In this document: in pieces, positions 8,247-17,879 of the stretch
Numbering within the stretch: the first letter of the stretch is position 1
Layout: each line of letters starts with the position of its first letter
NCBI RefSeq assembly: GCF_947492815.1
Contig: NZ_CANLOB010000001.1
Span: 310,001 to 374,000 of the forward strand
DNA from: an uncultured Dokdonia sp.
GTDB taxonomy: Bacteria; Bacteroidota; Bacteroidia; Flavobacteriales; Flavobacteriaceae
Reading direction: 5' to 3'
Length of the DNA: 64,000 nt
The notes under the pieces: model-generated
Database searches by the model: none
What the model saw: only the letters and a program-made list of their open reading frames with translations
What the model was told of the DNA's origin: nothing
Program-made: the position numbers and the translations under genes

Positions 8247-9251
8247 ATGGAAGAAAATATGACGACGATAGATATAAGCGCTATCAATGAAAAAATAGAA
8301 AAAGAAAGTGCTTTTATTGATATCCTGACCATGGAGATGAACAAGGTAATTGTAGGTCAAAAGCATATGATAGAACGATTACTTATTGGACTTTTAGGTC
8401 GCGGTCACATCTTACTTGAAGGAGTACCTGGTCTTGCAAAAACACTTGCTATTAATACACTAGCACAAGCAGTACAAGGCTCTTTTAGTCGTATACAATT
8501 TACACCTGATTTACTTCCTGCCGACGTGGTAGGAACTATGATATATAATATGAAAGTCAATGACTTTAGTATTAAGAAAGGTCCCATTTTTGCCAACTTT
8601 GTACTGGCAGATGAGATCAACCGTGCTCCTGCAAAAGTACAGTCTGCACTGCTAGAGGCCATGCAAGAAAAACAAGTTACCATTGGTGACGAGACGTTTA
8701 TCTTAGATAAACCATTTTTAGTAATGGCAACACAAAACCCAGTTGAGCAAGAAGGAACGTACCCATTACCAGAAGCACAGGTAGACCGTTTTATGCTTAA
8801 AACAGTCATCGATTATCCTAAAATCGAAGACGAGCAAATGATTATTCGCCAAAACTTAAAAGGTGGTTTTGAAAAAGTAAACGCGGTTGTTTCTGTAGAA
8901 CAAATACTTCGTGCACAGGAAGCAGTAAAAGAAGTGTACATGGATGAAAAAATTGAGAAATACATTCTAGACATCATCTTTGCAACACGTTATCCAGAAA
9001 ATTACAAATTAGCAGACTTAAAACCTCTTATCAATTTTGGAGCTTCTCCTCGTGGAAGTATCAATCTTGCTACTGCTGCAAAATGTTATGCTTTTATCAA
9101 ACGTCGCGGATACGTTATTCCTGAAGATGTAAGAGCAGTTGTACATGATATCTTACGTCATCGTATTGGTATTACCTACGAAGCAGAAGCAGAAAACATT
9201 ACCTCTGTAGATATCATTAACAAGATTGTAAATCAAATTGAAGTACCATAA
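8247..9251 (+). CDS. moxR: MoxR family AAA+ ATPase
   Basis: This 334-residue protein has Walker A GVPGLAKT (59-66), Walker B with FVLADEINR (118-125) and a sensor-type ATQNP (161-165), the MoxR (AAA_3) pattern. MoxR proteins act as chaperone-like ATPases that work with von Willebrand A (vWA) proteins. Here the DUF58 and BatA/BatB vWA proteins follow directly, which fits. The protein has no signal or membrane segment, so it is cytoplasmic. An alternative Met5 start is possible. It is the first gene of the bat operon; the upstream 120 bp separates it from the divergent aldo/keto reductase. Confidence 0.95.
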   Translation: MEENMTTIDISAINEKIEKESAFIDILTMEMNKVIVGQKHMIERLLIGLLGRGHILLEGVPGLAKTLAINTLAQAVQGSFSRIQFTPDLLPADVVGTMIYNMKVNDFSIKKGPIFANFVLADEINRAPAKVQSALLEAMQEKQVTIGDETFILDKPFLVMATQNPVEQEGTYPLPEAQVDRFMLKTVIDYPKIEDEQMIIRQNLKGGFEKVNAVVSVEQILRAQEAVKEVYMDEKIEKYILDIIFATRYPENYKLADLKPLINFGASPRGSINLATAAKCYAFIKRRGYVIPEDVRAVVHDILRHRIGITYEAEAENITSVDIINKIVNQIEVP

Positions 9252-9334
9252 AAGCCAGTAGGCAGTCACAGTCACAGTAAGGCAATTACATTGTTATTAC
9301 TAATACTGATTACTAAAAACTGAACACTGAATAC

Positions 9335-10201
9335 ATGGATACAAAGGAATTACTTAAAAAAGTACGCAAGATCGAGATCAAGACACGACGCTTGTCTGAT
9401 CATATTTTTGGAGGAGAGTATCACTCAACCTTCAAAGGTCGTGGTATGACTTTTAGTGAAGTACGTCAATATCAGTTTGGAGATGATGTGCGTAATATTG
9501 ATTGGAATGTTACAGCTCGTTATAACGAACCATTTATCAAAGTTTTTGAAGAAGAACGAGAACTTACTATGATGCTAGTAGCTGATGTAAGTGGCTCTGA
9601 GTTTTTTGGAACAGACAAGCAGTTTAAAAACGAAATTGTTACCGAAGTAGCCGCTACATTAGCATTTAGTGCAATGCAAAATAATGATAAAATAGGGCTG
9701 ATCTTATTTACAGATGAGATAGAATTATTTATCCCTCCTAAAAAAGGAAAGTCACACGTATTAAGAATTATACGCGAACTTTTAGAGTTTAAGCCTAAAT
9801 CTAAAAAAACAGATATTGCGCAAGCTATTAAATTCTTGAGTAGCGTCATGAAGAAAAAAGCAATTACGTTTATCCTTTCTGATTTTATTGCCGATGGATA
9901 TGAACAAACACTCAAAATTGCTGGTAATAAACATGACATTACAGGAATTCGCATCTATGACCAACGCGAAGAAGCGATCCCTAGCTTAGGAATGGTACAA
10001 ATGGAAGATGAAGAAACTGGAGAATTAGTACTTATAAATACATCTTCAAAAAAAGTGCGTAGAAACTACGAAGCTTATTATAAAGAACGCGTTTCTTATT
10101 ATGAAGAAAGCTTTAGAAGAAGTGGCTCTGGTGTTATAAATGTTCGTACAGATGAGAGTTATGTAAAAAAATTATTAGGTTATTTTAAACGAAGAGGATA
10201 A
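9335..10201 (+). CDS. DUF58 family protein of the bat operon
   Basis: This 288-residue protein contains the DUF58 hallmark FSEVRQYQFGDDVRNIDWN (40-58). A vWA-like fold follows, with a MIDAS-type DVSGS (84-88). Family members accompany MoxR in almost all such operons and are thought to form a complex with it. No signal peptide or membrane span is visible. The 83-bp gap from moxR has no terminator; the gene is followed by the next one after 11 bp. Role in envelope stress/aerotolerance is inferred from context. Confidence 0.92.
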   Translation: MDTKELLKKVRKIEIKTRRLSDHIFGGEYHSTFKGRGMTFSEVRQYQFGDDVRNIDWNVTARYNEPFIKVFEEERELTMMLVADVSGSEFFGTDKQFKNEIVTEVAATLAFSAMQNNDKIGLILFTDEIELFIPPKKGKSHVLRIIRELLEFKPKSKKTDIAQAIKFLSSVMKKKAITFILSDFIADGYEQTLKIAGNKHDITGIRIYDQREEAIPSLGMVQMEDEETGELVLINTSSKKVRRNYEAYYKERVSYYEESFRRSGSGVINVRTDESYVKKLLGYFKRRG

Positions 10202-10212
10202 TAGAAAAAGAG

Positions 10213-11874
10213 ATGACACACCCCCATAATCACATAGGAAGAGCAAAGAATACAATCTATGCATATGGCATGGCTATATTTTTTATTCTTTTCTCTTTTT
10301 TATCAGTAAACGCTCAGATGGAGCCTACTGTAACATCAAAGATTGATACCACCAAAATTCGTCTTGGTGAACAAATAAATTATACGCTTACTGTAGAAGC
10401 AGATCAACTAGCTACTGTTGTTTTCCCAGAAGGACAAACCTTCTCTCCTTTAGAAATGATTGAGAGTTACAAAGTAGATACTTCTTTCGCGGAAGCGAAA
10501 ATGACATTAATAAAAAAGTATGGTCTTACACAGTTTGATAGTGGGTCTTATAAAATCCCAAGGCAACGTGTTATCATAGGAGATCGCACCCTACAAACAG
10601 ACTCTTTTCAAGTAGATGTTGCAAATGTAAAGTTAGACACCTTAACACAGGGACTATACGATATAAAACCTGCTATAGAACTCCCTACAGACTATAGTAA
10701 ATTCTGGAAATACCTCTTATGGATACTTCCAATTTTAGTAGCAATTGCCCTCTTTTTATTTTGGTTATTACGCAGACATAAAAAACGTATTGAAGCAGAA
10801 AAATACATCCCTCCTTTTGAGCAAGCATTAGCATCTTTACGTCAACTTGATCAAACAGACTTTATTGTTGCTGCAAAATATAAAGAATACTACTCTACAC
10901 TTACAGACACGGTACGTCGTTACTATGAAGAAAAAGTATATGACAAAGCACTAGAAAGCACTACAGATGAGCTTATAGCACGATTAGAAGTAGAGAAAGA
11001 CAGTGGTCATATTGATTTCAATCCAGAAACCATACAACAGCTCAAAGACATTTTTAAACGGGCAGATTTAGTGAAGTTTGCACGTATTAATCCCCCTTCC
11101 GGGAAAGCAGAAGCAGACCGCTTAGCGATTGAGCAGATTGTAAAAGAAACCAAAGAAGCACTTCCTGAACCAACGATAGAAGAACTCATGAAAGATCAAG
11201 ACTTTCGTGAATCTATGGAACGTAAACGCACCCGAAAATTATGGCTTACTGGAATTGCTGGTGTCCTAGGAATCTTATTAATAGGACTCATTACAGGAAT
11301 TGCGATAAAAGGATATGACGAGGTTAAAGATTATCTATTAGGAAACCAAACAAGAGAACTTGTAGAAGGAAATTGGGTTACGAGTGAATATGGATTTCCT
11401 AGTATTGTTATTAGTACACCTAAAGTACTAGAACGACTAGAAACTCCAATTCCAGATGATCTTAAAGGTAAAATGCAAGCTAATGCTTTTGGTTGGCAAA
11501 CAGAGCCTCCAGCTGTTACTATTTCTGTAATACAAATAATTCTTCCTAAGGGTACAGAGCCCCCTGTAAAAGAAATTATAGACGGACAAATCGCCGAATT
11601 AGAAAAGAAAGGGCTTATAGCAGATCTTGTTAAGCAAGAAAAGTTTAAAACCCCTAATGGGGCAGAAGGTATTAAAACGTTTGGTACTGGAAAATTTATG
11701 ATTGATAAAGAAAAAAATATTTCTATATCTGGAGAATATGCCATGCTAAATTTTGTTGCAGAAAATATTATCCAGCAAGTAATTATTACTTGGGATAAAG
11801 ACGATACTTACAGTGTCGAAATAGCAGAACGTGTTATCAATAGTGTTGAACTTCAAAAAGCCGAAACAAAATAA
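10213..11874 (+). CDS. Bat-operon membrane protein with two membrane spans and extra C-terminal domain
   Basis: The 553-residue product has a signal peptide ending near SVNAQ (about 35) and a BatD-like periplasmic Ig segment (about 36-150). A membrane span follows at about 167-188. A helical cytoplasmic part (about 195-330) resembles the tail of BatD. A second span (about 342-366) leads to a final extracytoplasmic domain of about 180 residues that I do not recognise. It fills the slot between DUF58 and BatA where many Bacteroidota encode a conserved hypothetical protein. Residues SFAEAK derive from a decayed palindrome (10483-10497). The stop overlaps the batA start as TAATG, which suggests translational coupling. 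Confidence 0.8.
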   Translation: MTHPHNHIGRAKNTIYAYGMAIFFILFSFLSVNAQMEPTVTSKIDTTKIRLGEQINYTLTVEADQLATVVFPEGQTFSPLEMIESYKVDTSFAEAKMTLIKKYGLTQFDSGSYKIPRQRVIIGDRTLQTDSFQVDVANVKLDTLTQGLYDIKPAIELPTDYSKFWKYLLWILPILVAIALFLFWLLRRHKKRIEAEKYIPPFEQALASLRQLDQTDFIVAAKYKEYYSTLTDTVRRYYEEKVYDKALESTTDELIARLEVEKDSGHIDFNPETIQQLKDIFKRADLVKFARINPPSGKAEADRLAIEQIVKETKEALPEPTIEELMKDQDFRESMERKRTRKLWLTGIAGVLGILLIGLITGIAIKGYDEVKDYLLGNQTRELVEGNWVTSEYGFPSIVISTPKVLERLETPIPDDLKGKMQANAFGWQTEPPAVTISVIQIILPKGTEPPVKEIIDGQIAELEKKGLIADLVKQEKFKTPNGAEGIKTFGTGKFMIDKEKNISISGEYAMLNFVAENIIQQVIITWDKDDTYSVEIAERVINSVELQKAETK

Positions 11875-12878
11875 TGTTTGATAATATTGAGTTTTCTAAT
11901 CCGCAGTTTTTCTGGTTGTTTTTAGCATTACCAGTAGCCATTGCTTGGTATATATGGAAGCGTAAAAAACAAACGCCATCAGTAAAGCTTTCAAGTATTA
12001 AGGGCTTTAAAGCAACAAATAGCATTTTACCTAAATTACGCCCTTTCTTGTTCCTATTAAGGCTACTAGCATTAGCAGTACTTATTACAGCGATGGCACG
12101 TCCACAGACTACAGATGTTTCTACACGTACCAAAAGTACGAGAGGTATCGATATTATTATTGCAATAGATGTTTCTGCAAGTATGCTTGCAAAAGATTTA
12201 CGTCCTAATCGTCTGGAAGCTTTAAAATTAGTAGCAGCAGATTTTATCAAAGGGAGACCTAATGATCGTATTGGACTAGTAGAATACGCAGGCGAAAGCT
12301 ACACAAAAACACCTATTACAAGTGACAAAAGCATTGTGCTAAGTTCGCTCAATAGCATACGATACAATAATATTATAGAAGGTGGTACCGCCATAGGAAT
12401 GGGACTATCTACTTCTGTAAATAGATTAAAAGATAGCAAGGCATTAAGTAAAGTAATTATTTTAATGACTGATGGGGTTAATAATGCAGGTTTTATAGAC
12501 CCTAAAATTGCAAGTGAACTTGCTTTAGAATTTGGCATTAAAACCTATACTATTGGTGTAGGAACTAATGGGACAGCACTATCGCCTGTTGCATTAAACA
12601 ATAATGGATCTTTTGTCTATGATAATGTCCCTGTAGAAATAGACGAAGATTTATTAAAAGAAATTGCAGAAGTTACAGGCGGAAAATACTTCCGAGCAAC
12701 AAATAACAAAAAATTAAAAGAAATTTACGACGAAATAGATAAATTAGAAAAAACAGAAGTTGAAGAGTTCAAATACACAAATTATGAAGAGAAGTATCGC
12801 CCTCTTATCCTATTAGCAGGTATATTATTGCTATTAGAACTCCTCCTTAAGTTTACAGTGTTTAGAAGTTTTGTTTAA
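11874..12878 (+). CDS. batA: BatA, vWA-domain membrane protein
   Basis: This 334-residue protein has two N-terminal membrane spans (about 11-28 and 57-76), a vWA domain (about 91-290) with MIDAS DVSAS at 99-103, and a C-terminal span (about 308-330). This is the BatA layout. BatA and BatB are vWA proteins known from Bacteroides fragilis, where the bat locus supports aerotolerance. The start overlaps the previous stop by one base. BatB follows after 37 bp. Confidence 0.93.
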   Translation: MFDNIEFSNPQFFWLFLALPVAIAWYIWKRKKQTPSVKLSSIKGFKATNSILPKLRPFLFLLRLLALAVLITAMARPQTTDVSTRTKSTRGIDIIIAIDVSASMLAKDLRPNRLEALKLVAADFIKGRPNDRIGLVEYAGESYTKTPITSDKSIVLSSLNSIRYNNIIEGGTAIGMGLSTSVNRLKDSKALSKVIILMTDGVNNAGFIDPKIASELALEFGIKTYTIGVGTNGTALSPVALNNNGSFVYDNVPVEIDEDLLKEIAEVTGGKYFRATNNKKLKEIYDEIDKLEKTEVEEFKYTNYEEKYRPLILLAGILLLLELLLKFTVFRSFV

Positions 12879-12915
12879 TAAAAAAGATTCCTACTTACGT
12901 CGGAACAATAAATAA

Positions 12916-13950
12916 ATGTATCTACTAGAAGAAAAAATATGGTTTTGGTTATTACTGGCAATCCCAGTAATAATCGTATTATTTTTGGGTGTTCTTTTCT
13001 GGCAACGCACTGCACAAAAACGCTTTGCAGATAGTGCCTTACTTAAAAAACTAAGTCCTGAACGTTCATTATTTAAACCTGTACTTAAAATATTTGTAAT
13101 AAGTCTTGCAATGCTTTTCTTAGTAATTGCTTTGGTAAATCCTAAAATGGGAACAAAACTGGAAACAATAAAACGTGAAGGAGTTGATGTTGTATTTGCT
13201 ATAGATGTTTCAAAAAGTATGCTTGCAGAAGACATTGCTCCTAACCGTATGGAGAAATCCAAACAATTGGTTACTCAAATTATTAATAATCTAGGAAGTG
13301 ATCGTATAGGGATTATTGCTTATGCTGGAAGTGCGTATCCTCAATTACCTATTACTACAGATTATAGTAGTGCCAAATTGTTTTTGAGTCAGATGAACAC
13401 CAATATGCTTTCTAGTCAAGGAACTGCTATTAGTGAAGCTATAGAGCTTGCTAAAACTTATTATAATGATGAAGAGCAAACCAATAGAGTTCTCTTTATC
13501 GTTTCTGACGGAGAAGACCATGTAGGAGAATCATCAAATATTGCAGAGCAAGCTAATCAGGAAGGAATTCGAATTTTCACAATAGGTGTGGGTGAGACTA
13601 CAGGAGGTCCTATTCCTTTAAAGCGTAATGGTATTGTACAATCTTATAAAAAAGATCAAAACGGAGAAACCGTTATTACAAAACTAGACGAACAGACTTT
13701 ACAAGATATTGCTTCAGAAGCCAATGGAGAATATATTTTTGGGAAAAATACCGCAGATGTCACTGATAAAGTAAAAGAAATCCTTAATGGGATGAATAAA
13801 AAAGAGTTTGAAGCGAAACAGTTTGCAGACTTTAAAGACCAATTCCAATGGTTTTTAGGGGCTGGATTACTACTTCTATTCTTAGATATCTTTTTATTAG
13901 ATCGCAAAACCAGCTGGCTAAAGAAATTAAATCTATTCAATGAAAATTAA
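12916..13950 (+). CDS. batB: BatB, vWA-domain membrane protein
   Basis: This 344-residue protein repeats the BatA layout: spans at about 11-29 and 55-74, a vWA domain with MIDAS DVSKS at 97-101, and a C-terminal span at about 311-330. The two MIDAS loops differ (DVSAS in BatA, DVSKS here). batC starts 9 bp downstream. It is expected to act with BatA, BatC and MoxR at the inner membrane; the molecular activity of the complex is not established. Confidence 0.93.
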   Translation: MYLLEEKIWFWLLLAIPVIIVLFLGVLFWQRTAQKRFADSALLKKLSPERSLFKPVLKIFVISLAMLFLVIALVNPKMGTKLETIKREGVDVVFAIDVSKSMLAEDIAPNRMEKSKQLVTQIINNLGSDRIGIIAYAGSAYPQLPITTDYSSAKLFLSQMNTNMLSSQGTAISEAIELAKTYYNDEEQTNRVLFIVSDGEDHVGESSNIAEQANQEGIRIFTIGVGETTGGPIPLKRNGIVQSYKKDQNGETVITKLDEQTLQDIASEANGEYIFGKNTADVTDKVKEILNGMNKKEFEAKQFADFKDQFQWFLGAGLLLLFLDIFLLDRKTSWLKKLNLFNEN

Positions 13951-13959
13951 AAGAGCGTC

Positions 13960-14829
13960 ATGAAACACCTTCTTTACATATACGTGATAAGCTTCTCTTT
14001 GACAATAATTGCTCAAAACAAGAAACAAGCGCCTATAAATCCGTATGCAGATACGGCGCGAGAACTCGTATTGGACGGTAATGAACACCTTTCTGATAAC
14101 GCTTTCGCGAAAGCGGAAGTAGCCTACAGAGAGGCTATCTCATTAGACCCTTCCAGTGTACCTGCAAAATACAATGCAGGAAATAACTATTATCGCAATG
14201 AAAAATATGAAGAAAGCACCGCTTCTTTAGTAAAAGCAACAGAAGTCGCTCAAACTAAAAAAGAGAAACATAAAGCTTTTCATAACCTAGGAAATGCATT
14301 ATACCAACAAGAAAATTGGGAAGGGGCGGTAGAAGCTTATAAAAATGCATTGCGTAATGACCCTACAGATGAAGAAACACGTTACAATCTCATGTTAGCC
14401 AAAAAAGAAAAAGATAAAAACGGCGGCGGCGGCGGAGGAGGTGATGATGAAAATGAAAATCAAGATAAAGATCAAAATCAAGATAAAGATCAGAACGAAA
14501 AGGATAAAGACGGAGAAGGAGACGAAAAAGAGAGTGACGACGGTGAAAAGAAAGAGACTGATGATGAAGGAGAAGAAAAAGAAGAAAAAGGAGAACAGAA
14601 AGAAGATGAAAATGGAAAGCCTGAGGATAAAGAAAAAGAAGAATCTAGCGACAAAGGAGAAGAAAAGAAAGAAAAGCCTAAACAACAAGCTCCACAACCT
14701 GGTCAATTATCTCCTCAACAAGTACGTAGTCTATTAGAAGCAATGCGTAATGAAGAACAAAAAACACAAGAAAAAATAAATGCTAAAAAGCAAAAAGGAG
14801 CAAAAGTAAAAACCGAGAAAGATTGGTAA
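13960..14829 (+). CDS. batC: BatC, TPR protein with long acidic/lysine-rich linker
   Basis: This 289-residue protein has a signal peptide ending near IIAQ and tetratricopeptide repeats at about 31-150. A highly charged Asp/Glu/Lys/Gln linker covers about 152-238, preceded by a Gly run (GGGGGGG). A C-terminal basic helix ends in EKDW. The charged linker gives long open frames in other phases, which are artefacts. The palindrome at 14100-14115 encodes AFAKA inside a TPR helix. The last 90 bp of the gene have a decayed copy after the first batD, see the duplication entry. Confidence 0.9.
   Translation: MKHLLYIYVISFSLTIIAQNKKQAPINPYADTARELVLDGNEHLSDNAFAKAEVAYREAISLDPSSVPAKYNAGNNYYRNEKYEESTASLVKATEVAQTKKEKHKAFHNLGNALYQQENWEGAVEAYKNALRNDPTDEETRYNLMLAKKEKDKNGGGGGGGDDENENQDKDQNQDKDQNEKDKDGEGDEKESDDGEKKETDDEGEEKEEKGEQKEDENGKPEDKEKEESSDKGEEKKEKPKQQAPQPGQLSPQQVRSLLEAMRNEEQKTQEKINAKKQKGAKVKTEKDW
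14100..14115. repeat. Genome palindrome copy inside batC (AFAKA frame)
   Basis: Exact CGCTTTCGCGAAAGCG read as Ala-Phe-Ala-Lys-Ala within a TPR helix. Confidence 0.95.
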
Positions 14830-17296
14830 ATTCGTAATATTTCTATGAAACTAAAACTGTACATATTCACTATTATGTTGCTATCTATAGCAACAGCATC
14901 CGCACAAGATGTGTCTTTTAATACAATAGTTGAAAATAAAAAAATAGGTATTAACGAGTTGCTATATATTGAATTTAAAATCAATCAAGACTATAATGAT
15001 TTCAAAGCTCCAGATTTTGAAGGATTCGTAATACATTCGGGACCTAATAAGTCAACAAGTGCAAGCTTGGCAAATGGAAAAAAAACATATTCTAAATCAT
15101 TTAAATATGCTCTTACTCCTATAAAAAAAGGAGAAATTAAGATAGGAGAGGCAGAAGCAACCTTCAATGAAAAAGTATACAAATCACCTCTTTTAAAAAT
15201 TACCGTAACTGACTCTGTAGCTACAGCAAAACCTATAAATGAGATTGCTTCAGAAAAAATCCATCTCATAACTGAGGTTTCTAAAAACAGTTTATATCTT
15301 AATGAAGGTTTTAATGTTACTCATAAATTATATGTATCGCAAGATATTAGTGTAAAAAACTGGAAAATGTTAGACTCTCCAAAGTTTATCAATTTTTGGA
15401 GTGAGGACATGGATGAAAAAGAATTTAAAGTTCATGAAGGAACGTATCAAGGAGAGCCCTACAGATATGTAATTTTAAAACGTACTGTATTGTATCCTCA
15501 AAAAACTGGAAAGCTTAATATTGAACCCTTAAGTCTTAATGTGTCTTCTGCAGTGCCTACGAAAAGACGTGATATTTTCGGTCGTTTTATTCCAGAAGAC
15601 GTAAACGTTATCATTACTTCAAAAAGTACAACTATAGATGTCAAACCTCTTCCATTACAGGGAAAACCAGATGATTTTACTGGAGCAGTAGGAATTTTTG
15701 ACTTTACAGTAAAAGCAAATAAAGGTATAGCACCAAATTTACCTAAACTATTTGAAGTAATTATAGAAGTAGAAGGAATTGGGAATGTATCACTTTTTGA
15801 CCTCCCAAATCTTAATTTACCAAATAACGTAAAGACATTGTATGAACCAGAAAATACCGTAAGTATAAATGATATAAGTGCTTTCAAAAGAAATGCATAT
15901 TCCATTGCTGTCCCTGCTTACAATAAAAAATATACTATTGCTCCTATATCTTTTAATTATTTTAATCCAAAAACTGAACGTTACGAGCGTAAGACTTCAG
16001 ATGAGTTTGTCATAGAAGTAATAAGCCGTGAAGGAGAAAAAGCACAAGGAAAAATAAGTACTAAAAAGAAAAACCATTAAAGATTGATAAATTCGTAATA
16101 TTACTATGAAATTAAAACTGTACATATTCGCTATCACCTTACTTTCTATAGTATCGGTATCTGCACAGGATGTGTCTTTTAATGCCAAGGTCAATAAAAA
16201 AAAGCTAGGTATTAATGAGCGATTGCGTATTGATTTTGAAGTAAATCAAGATGGAGATAATTTTAAAAGACCTGATTTTAAAGGATTCACTATATATTCA
16301 GGACCTAATCAGGCAGTAAGTAGAAGCTGGGTAAACGGAAAAGGAACCTATTCTAAAACATTTAGTTATACCCTGGTTCCTACTAAAAGAGGAAAATTTA
16401 CCATAAAACAAGCTGAAATTACAATTAAAGGTGAAGTATATAAATCACCTCCTATAGAGGTAACTGTTACTGCAGCCGTAGATAGACCAAAAGATGGGAA
16501 TGACGCTGCATATATAGCTTCAGAAAAAATTCATCTTGTAGCAGAGGTTTCAAAAAACAGCCCTTATTTAAATCAAGCATTCACTGTTGTTTACAAGCTA
16601 TATGTGTCTCCAGAAACAAGTGTAAGCAATTGGAGAGAAATTGACTCTCCTAAATTTGCCGATTTTTGGAGTCAAAATATAGATGAAAAACAGTTTAAGA
16701 TATATGAAGGGGAATATCAAGGTGAACCCTATAGATATGTTATTTTAAGACGTACTGTATTGTATCCTCAAAAAACTGGAAAACTTAATATTGAACCCTT
16801 AAGTCTTAATGTTTCTGTTGCAGTACCTACCAATAAACGAGATATTTTTGGTCGTTTTTTAACCCAAAACGCAAGTATTACAGTCGCTGCAAAAAACAGA
16901 ACTGTTAATGTAAAACCACTTCCATTAGATGGAAGGCCAGATGATTTTACAGGAGCTGTTGGTGAGTTTGATTTTACGGTAAAAACAGATAAAAACTCAC
17001 TTGATGCGTCTGAAGCTTTTCAATTAAGTGTAGAAGCAAAAGGAAATGGAAACTTAAAATTATTTGATCTCCCTAAGCCTAATTTACCAAGTAAATTAGA
17101 AGTATATGAACCAGAAAACGCAGATAAGGTACGTACAAATTTAAGTGGTATGAGTGGCCTTAAAAGAAGCACCTATACGGTAGTTCCTGCATACAAAGGG
17201 AAATATCCTATTCCTCCTATATCATTTACGTACTTCAACCCAAAAACAGAACGTTATGAGCGCAAAACTTCTGATGAAATTGTAATAGAAGTAATG
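14737..17296 (+). repeat. Tandem duplication spanning the batC tail and most of batD
   Basis: Unit 1 runs from about 14737 to 16020 and unit 2 from about 16021 to 17296. The last part of batC (GAAGCAATG onward, then the stop, TAAATTCGTAATATT spacer and the batD signal peptide) reappears after position 16020, just before the second batD. The likely crossover used the short homology GAAGYAATG, present in batC (14737-14745) and in batD2 (17288-17296). As a result the first batD ends in a copy of the batC tail. The copies have diverged widely, so the event is old, except for a near-identical 60-bp patch (15481-15540 and 16751-16810). Confidence 0.85.
14845..16080 (+). CDS. batD: BatD paralogue 1, secreted, lacking the membrane anchor
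   Basis: This 411-residue protein has the same signal peptide as its neighbour (MKLKLYIF...SAQ) and the BatD Ig-like domains up to about residue 391. It then ends in a 20-residue Lys-rich tail (REGEKAQGKISTKKKNH). It lacks the membrane span and the C-terminal helical domain of full-length BatD, so it should be a soluble periplasmic protein. The tail aligns with the end of BatC (EQKTQEKINAKKQKG), because the duplication breakpoint fused the two genes. The frame has stayed open in spite of strong divergence, arguing for function. It starts 15 bp after batC. Confidence 0.85.
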   Translation: MKLKLYIFTIMLLSIATASAQDVSFNTIVENKKIGINELLYIEFKINQDYNDFKAPDFEGFVIHSGPNKSTSASLANGKKTYSKSFKYALTPIKKGEIKIGEAEATFNEKVYKSPLLKITVTDSVATAKPINEIASEKIHLITEVSKNSLYLNEGFNVTHKLYVSQDISVKNWKMLDSPKFINFWSEDMDEKEFKVHEGTYQGEPYRYVILKRTVLYPQKTGKLNIEPLSLNVSSAVPTKRRDIFGRFIPEDVNVIITSKSTTIDVKPLPLQGKPDDFTGAVGIFDFTVKANKGIAPNLPKLFEVIIEVEGIGNVSLFDLPNLNLPNNVKTLYEPENTVSINDISAFKRNAYSIAVPAYNKKYTIAPISFNYFNPKTERYERKTSDEFVIEVISREGEKAQGKISTKKKNH

Positions 17297-17878
17297 AATG
17301 GCCCTGTAGATTCAACTCCAGATAATACCACTGTTACGACTAATGGGAATAACAAACAACAAGTAATTGCAGCCGATAAACAGTTTGCCTATATAAGATC
17401 TACAACAAGCCTTCAACCTATCATCAAAAAACAGTTTTTCAAATCTGGACTATTCTGGACACTATTGGGCACACCGTTTTTATTGATTCCTATCGCAATG
17501 TTTGTGCGTAAAAAACGACAAGCATATACAAGTGATGTACAAGGAAATCGTATTAGAAAAGCAGATAAGTTGGCGCGTAAATTTTTAAGCGAAGCAAAAA
17601 AGAATTTAGGAAGCCAGAAAGAATTTTATATCGCTATGGAGCGAGCGCTTCATAATTACTTAAAAGCAAAACTCAATATCCAAACAAGTGAGATGAGTAA
17701 AGATCGCATTACAAGACTCCTAAAAGAACGTGAAGTAGATGCATCAACAACAATTGAATTTATTGGACTTTTAGAAAGTTGTGAATTTGCAAGATATACA
17801 CCTTCTAGTAATGTAGCAATGCAACAAGATTATGATAAGGCGGCACGTGTAATATCAACTATAGACAAACAGTTATAA
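16106..17878 (+). CDS. batD: BatD, full-length
   Basis: This 590-residue protein has a signal peptide (1-21), the BatD oxygen-tolerance domain with several Ig-like modules (about 25-400), a Thr/Asn-rich linker, one membrane span (about 446-470) and a cytoplasmic helical domain (about 475-590). Length and order match ordinary BatD. Relative to the upstream copy it retains the anchor. The stretch from RTVLYPQK to LSLN is nearly identical to the other copy, even at silent sites. batE begins 1 bp after the stop (TAAGATG). Confidence 0.92.
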   Translation: MKLKLYIFAITLLSIVSVSAQDVSFNAKVNKKKLGINERLRIDFEVNQDGDNFKRPDFKGFTIYSGPNQAVSRSWVNGKGTYSKTFSYTLVPTKRGKFTIKQAEITIKGEVYKSPPIEVTVTAAVDRPKDGNDAAYIASEKIHLVAEVSKNSPYLNQAFTVVYKLYVSPETSVSNWREIDSPKFADFWSQNIDEKQFKIYEGEYQGEPYRYVILRRTVLYPQKTGKLNIEPLSLNVSVAVPTNKRDIFGRFLTQNASITVAAKNRTVNVKPLPLDGRPDDFTGAVGEFDFTVKTDKNSLDASEAFQLSVEAKGNGNLKLFDLPKPNLPSKLEVYEPENADKVRTNLSGMSGLKRSTYTVVPAYKGKYPIPPISFTYFNPKTERYERKTSDEIVIEVMNGPVDSTPDNTTVTTNGNNKQQVIAADKQFAYIRSTTSLQPIIKKQFFKSGLFWTLLGTPFLLIPIAMFVRKKRQAYTSDVQGNRIRKADKLARKFLSEAKKNLGSQKEFYIAMERALHNYLKAKLNIQTSEMSKDRITRLLKEREVDASTTIEFIGLLESCEFARYTPSSNVAMQQDYDKAARVISTIDKQL

Positions 17879-17879
17879 G

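Noticed and set aside
14395..14737. Long open frames in both strands over the batC charged linker
   Set aside because: They come from low-complexity GAA/GAT/AAA codons of batC and have Phe- or Lys-only products.
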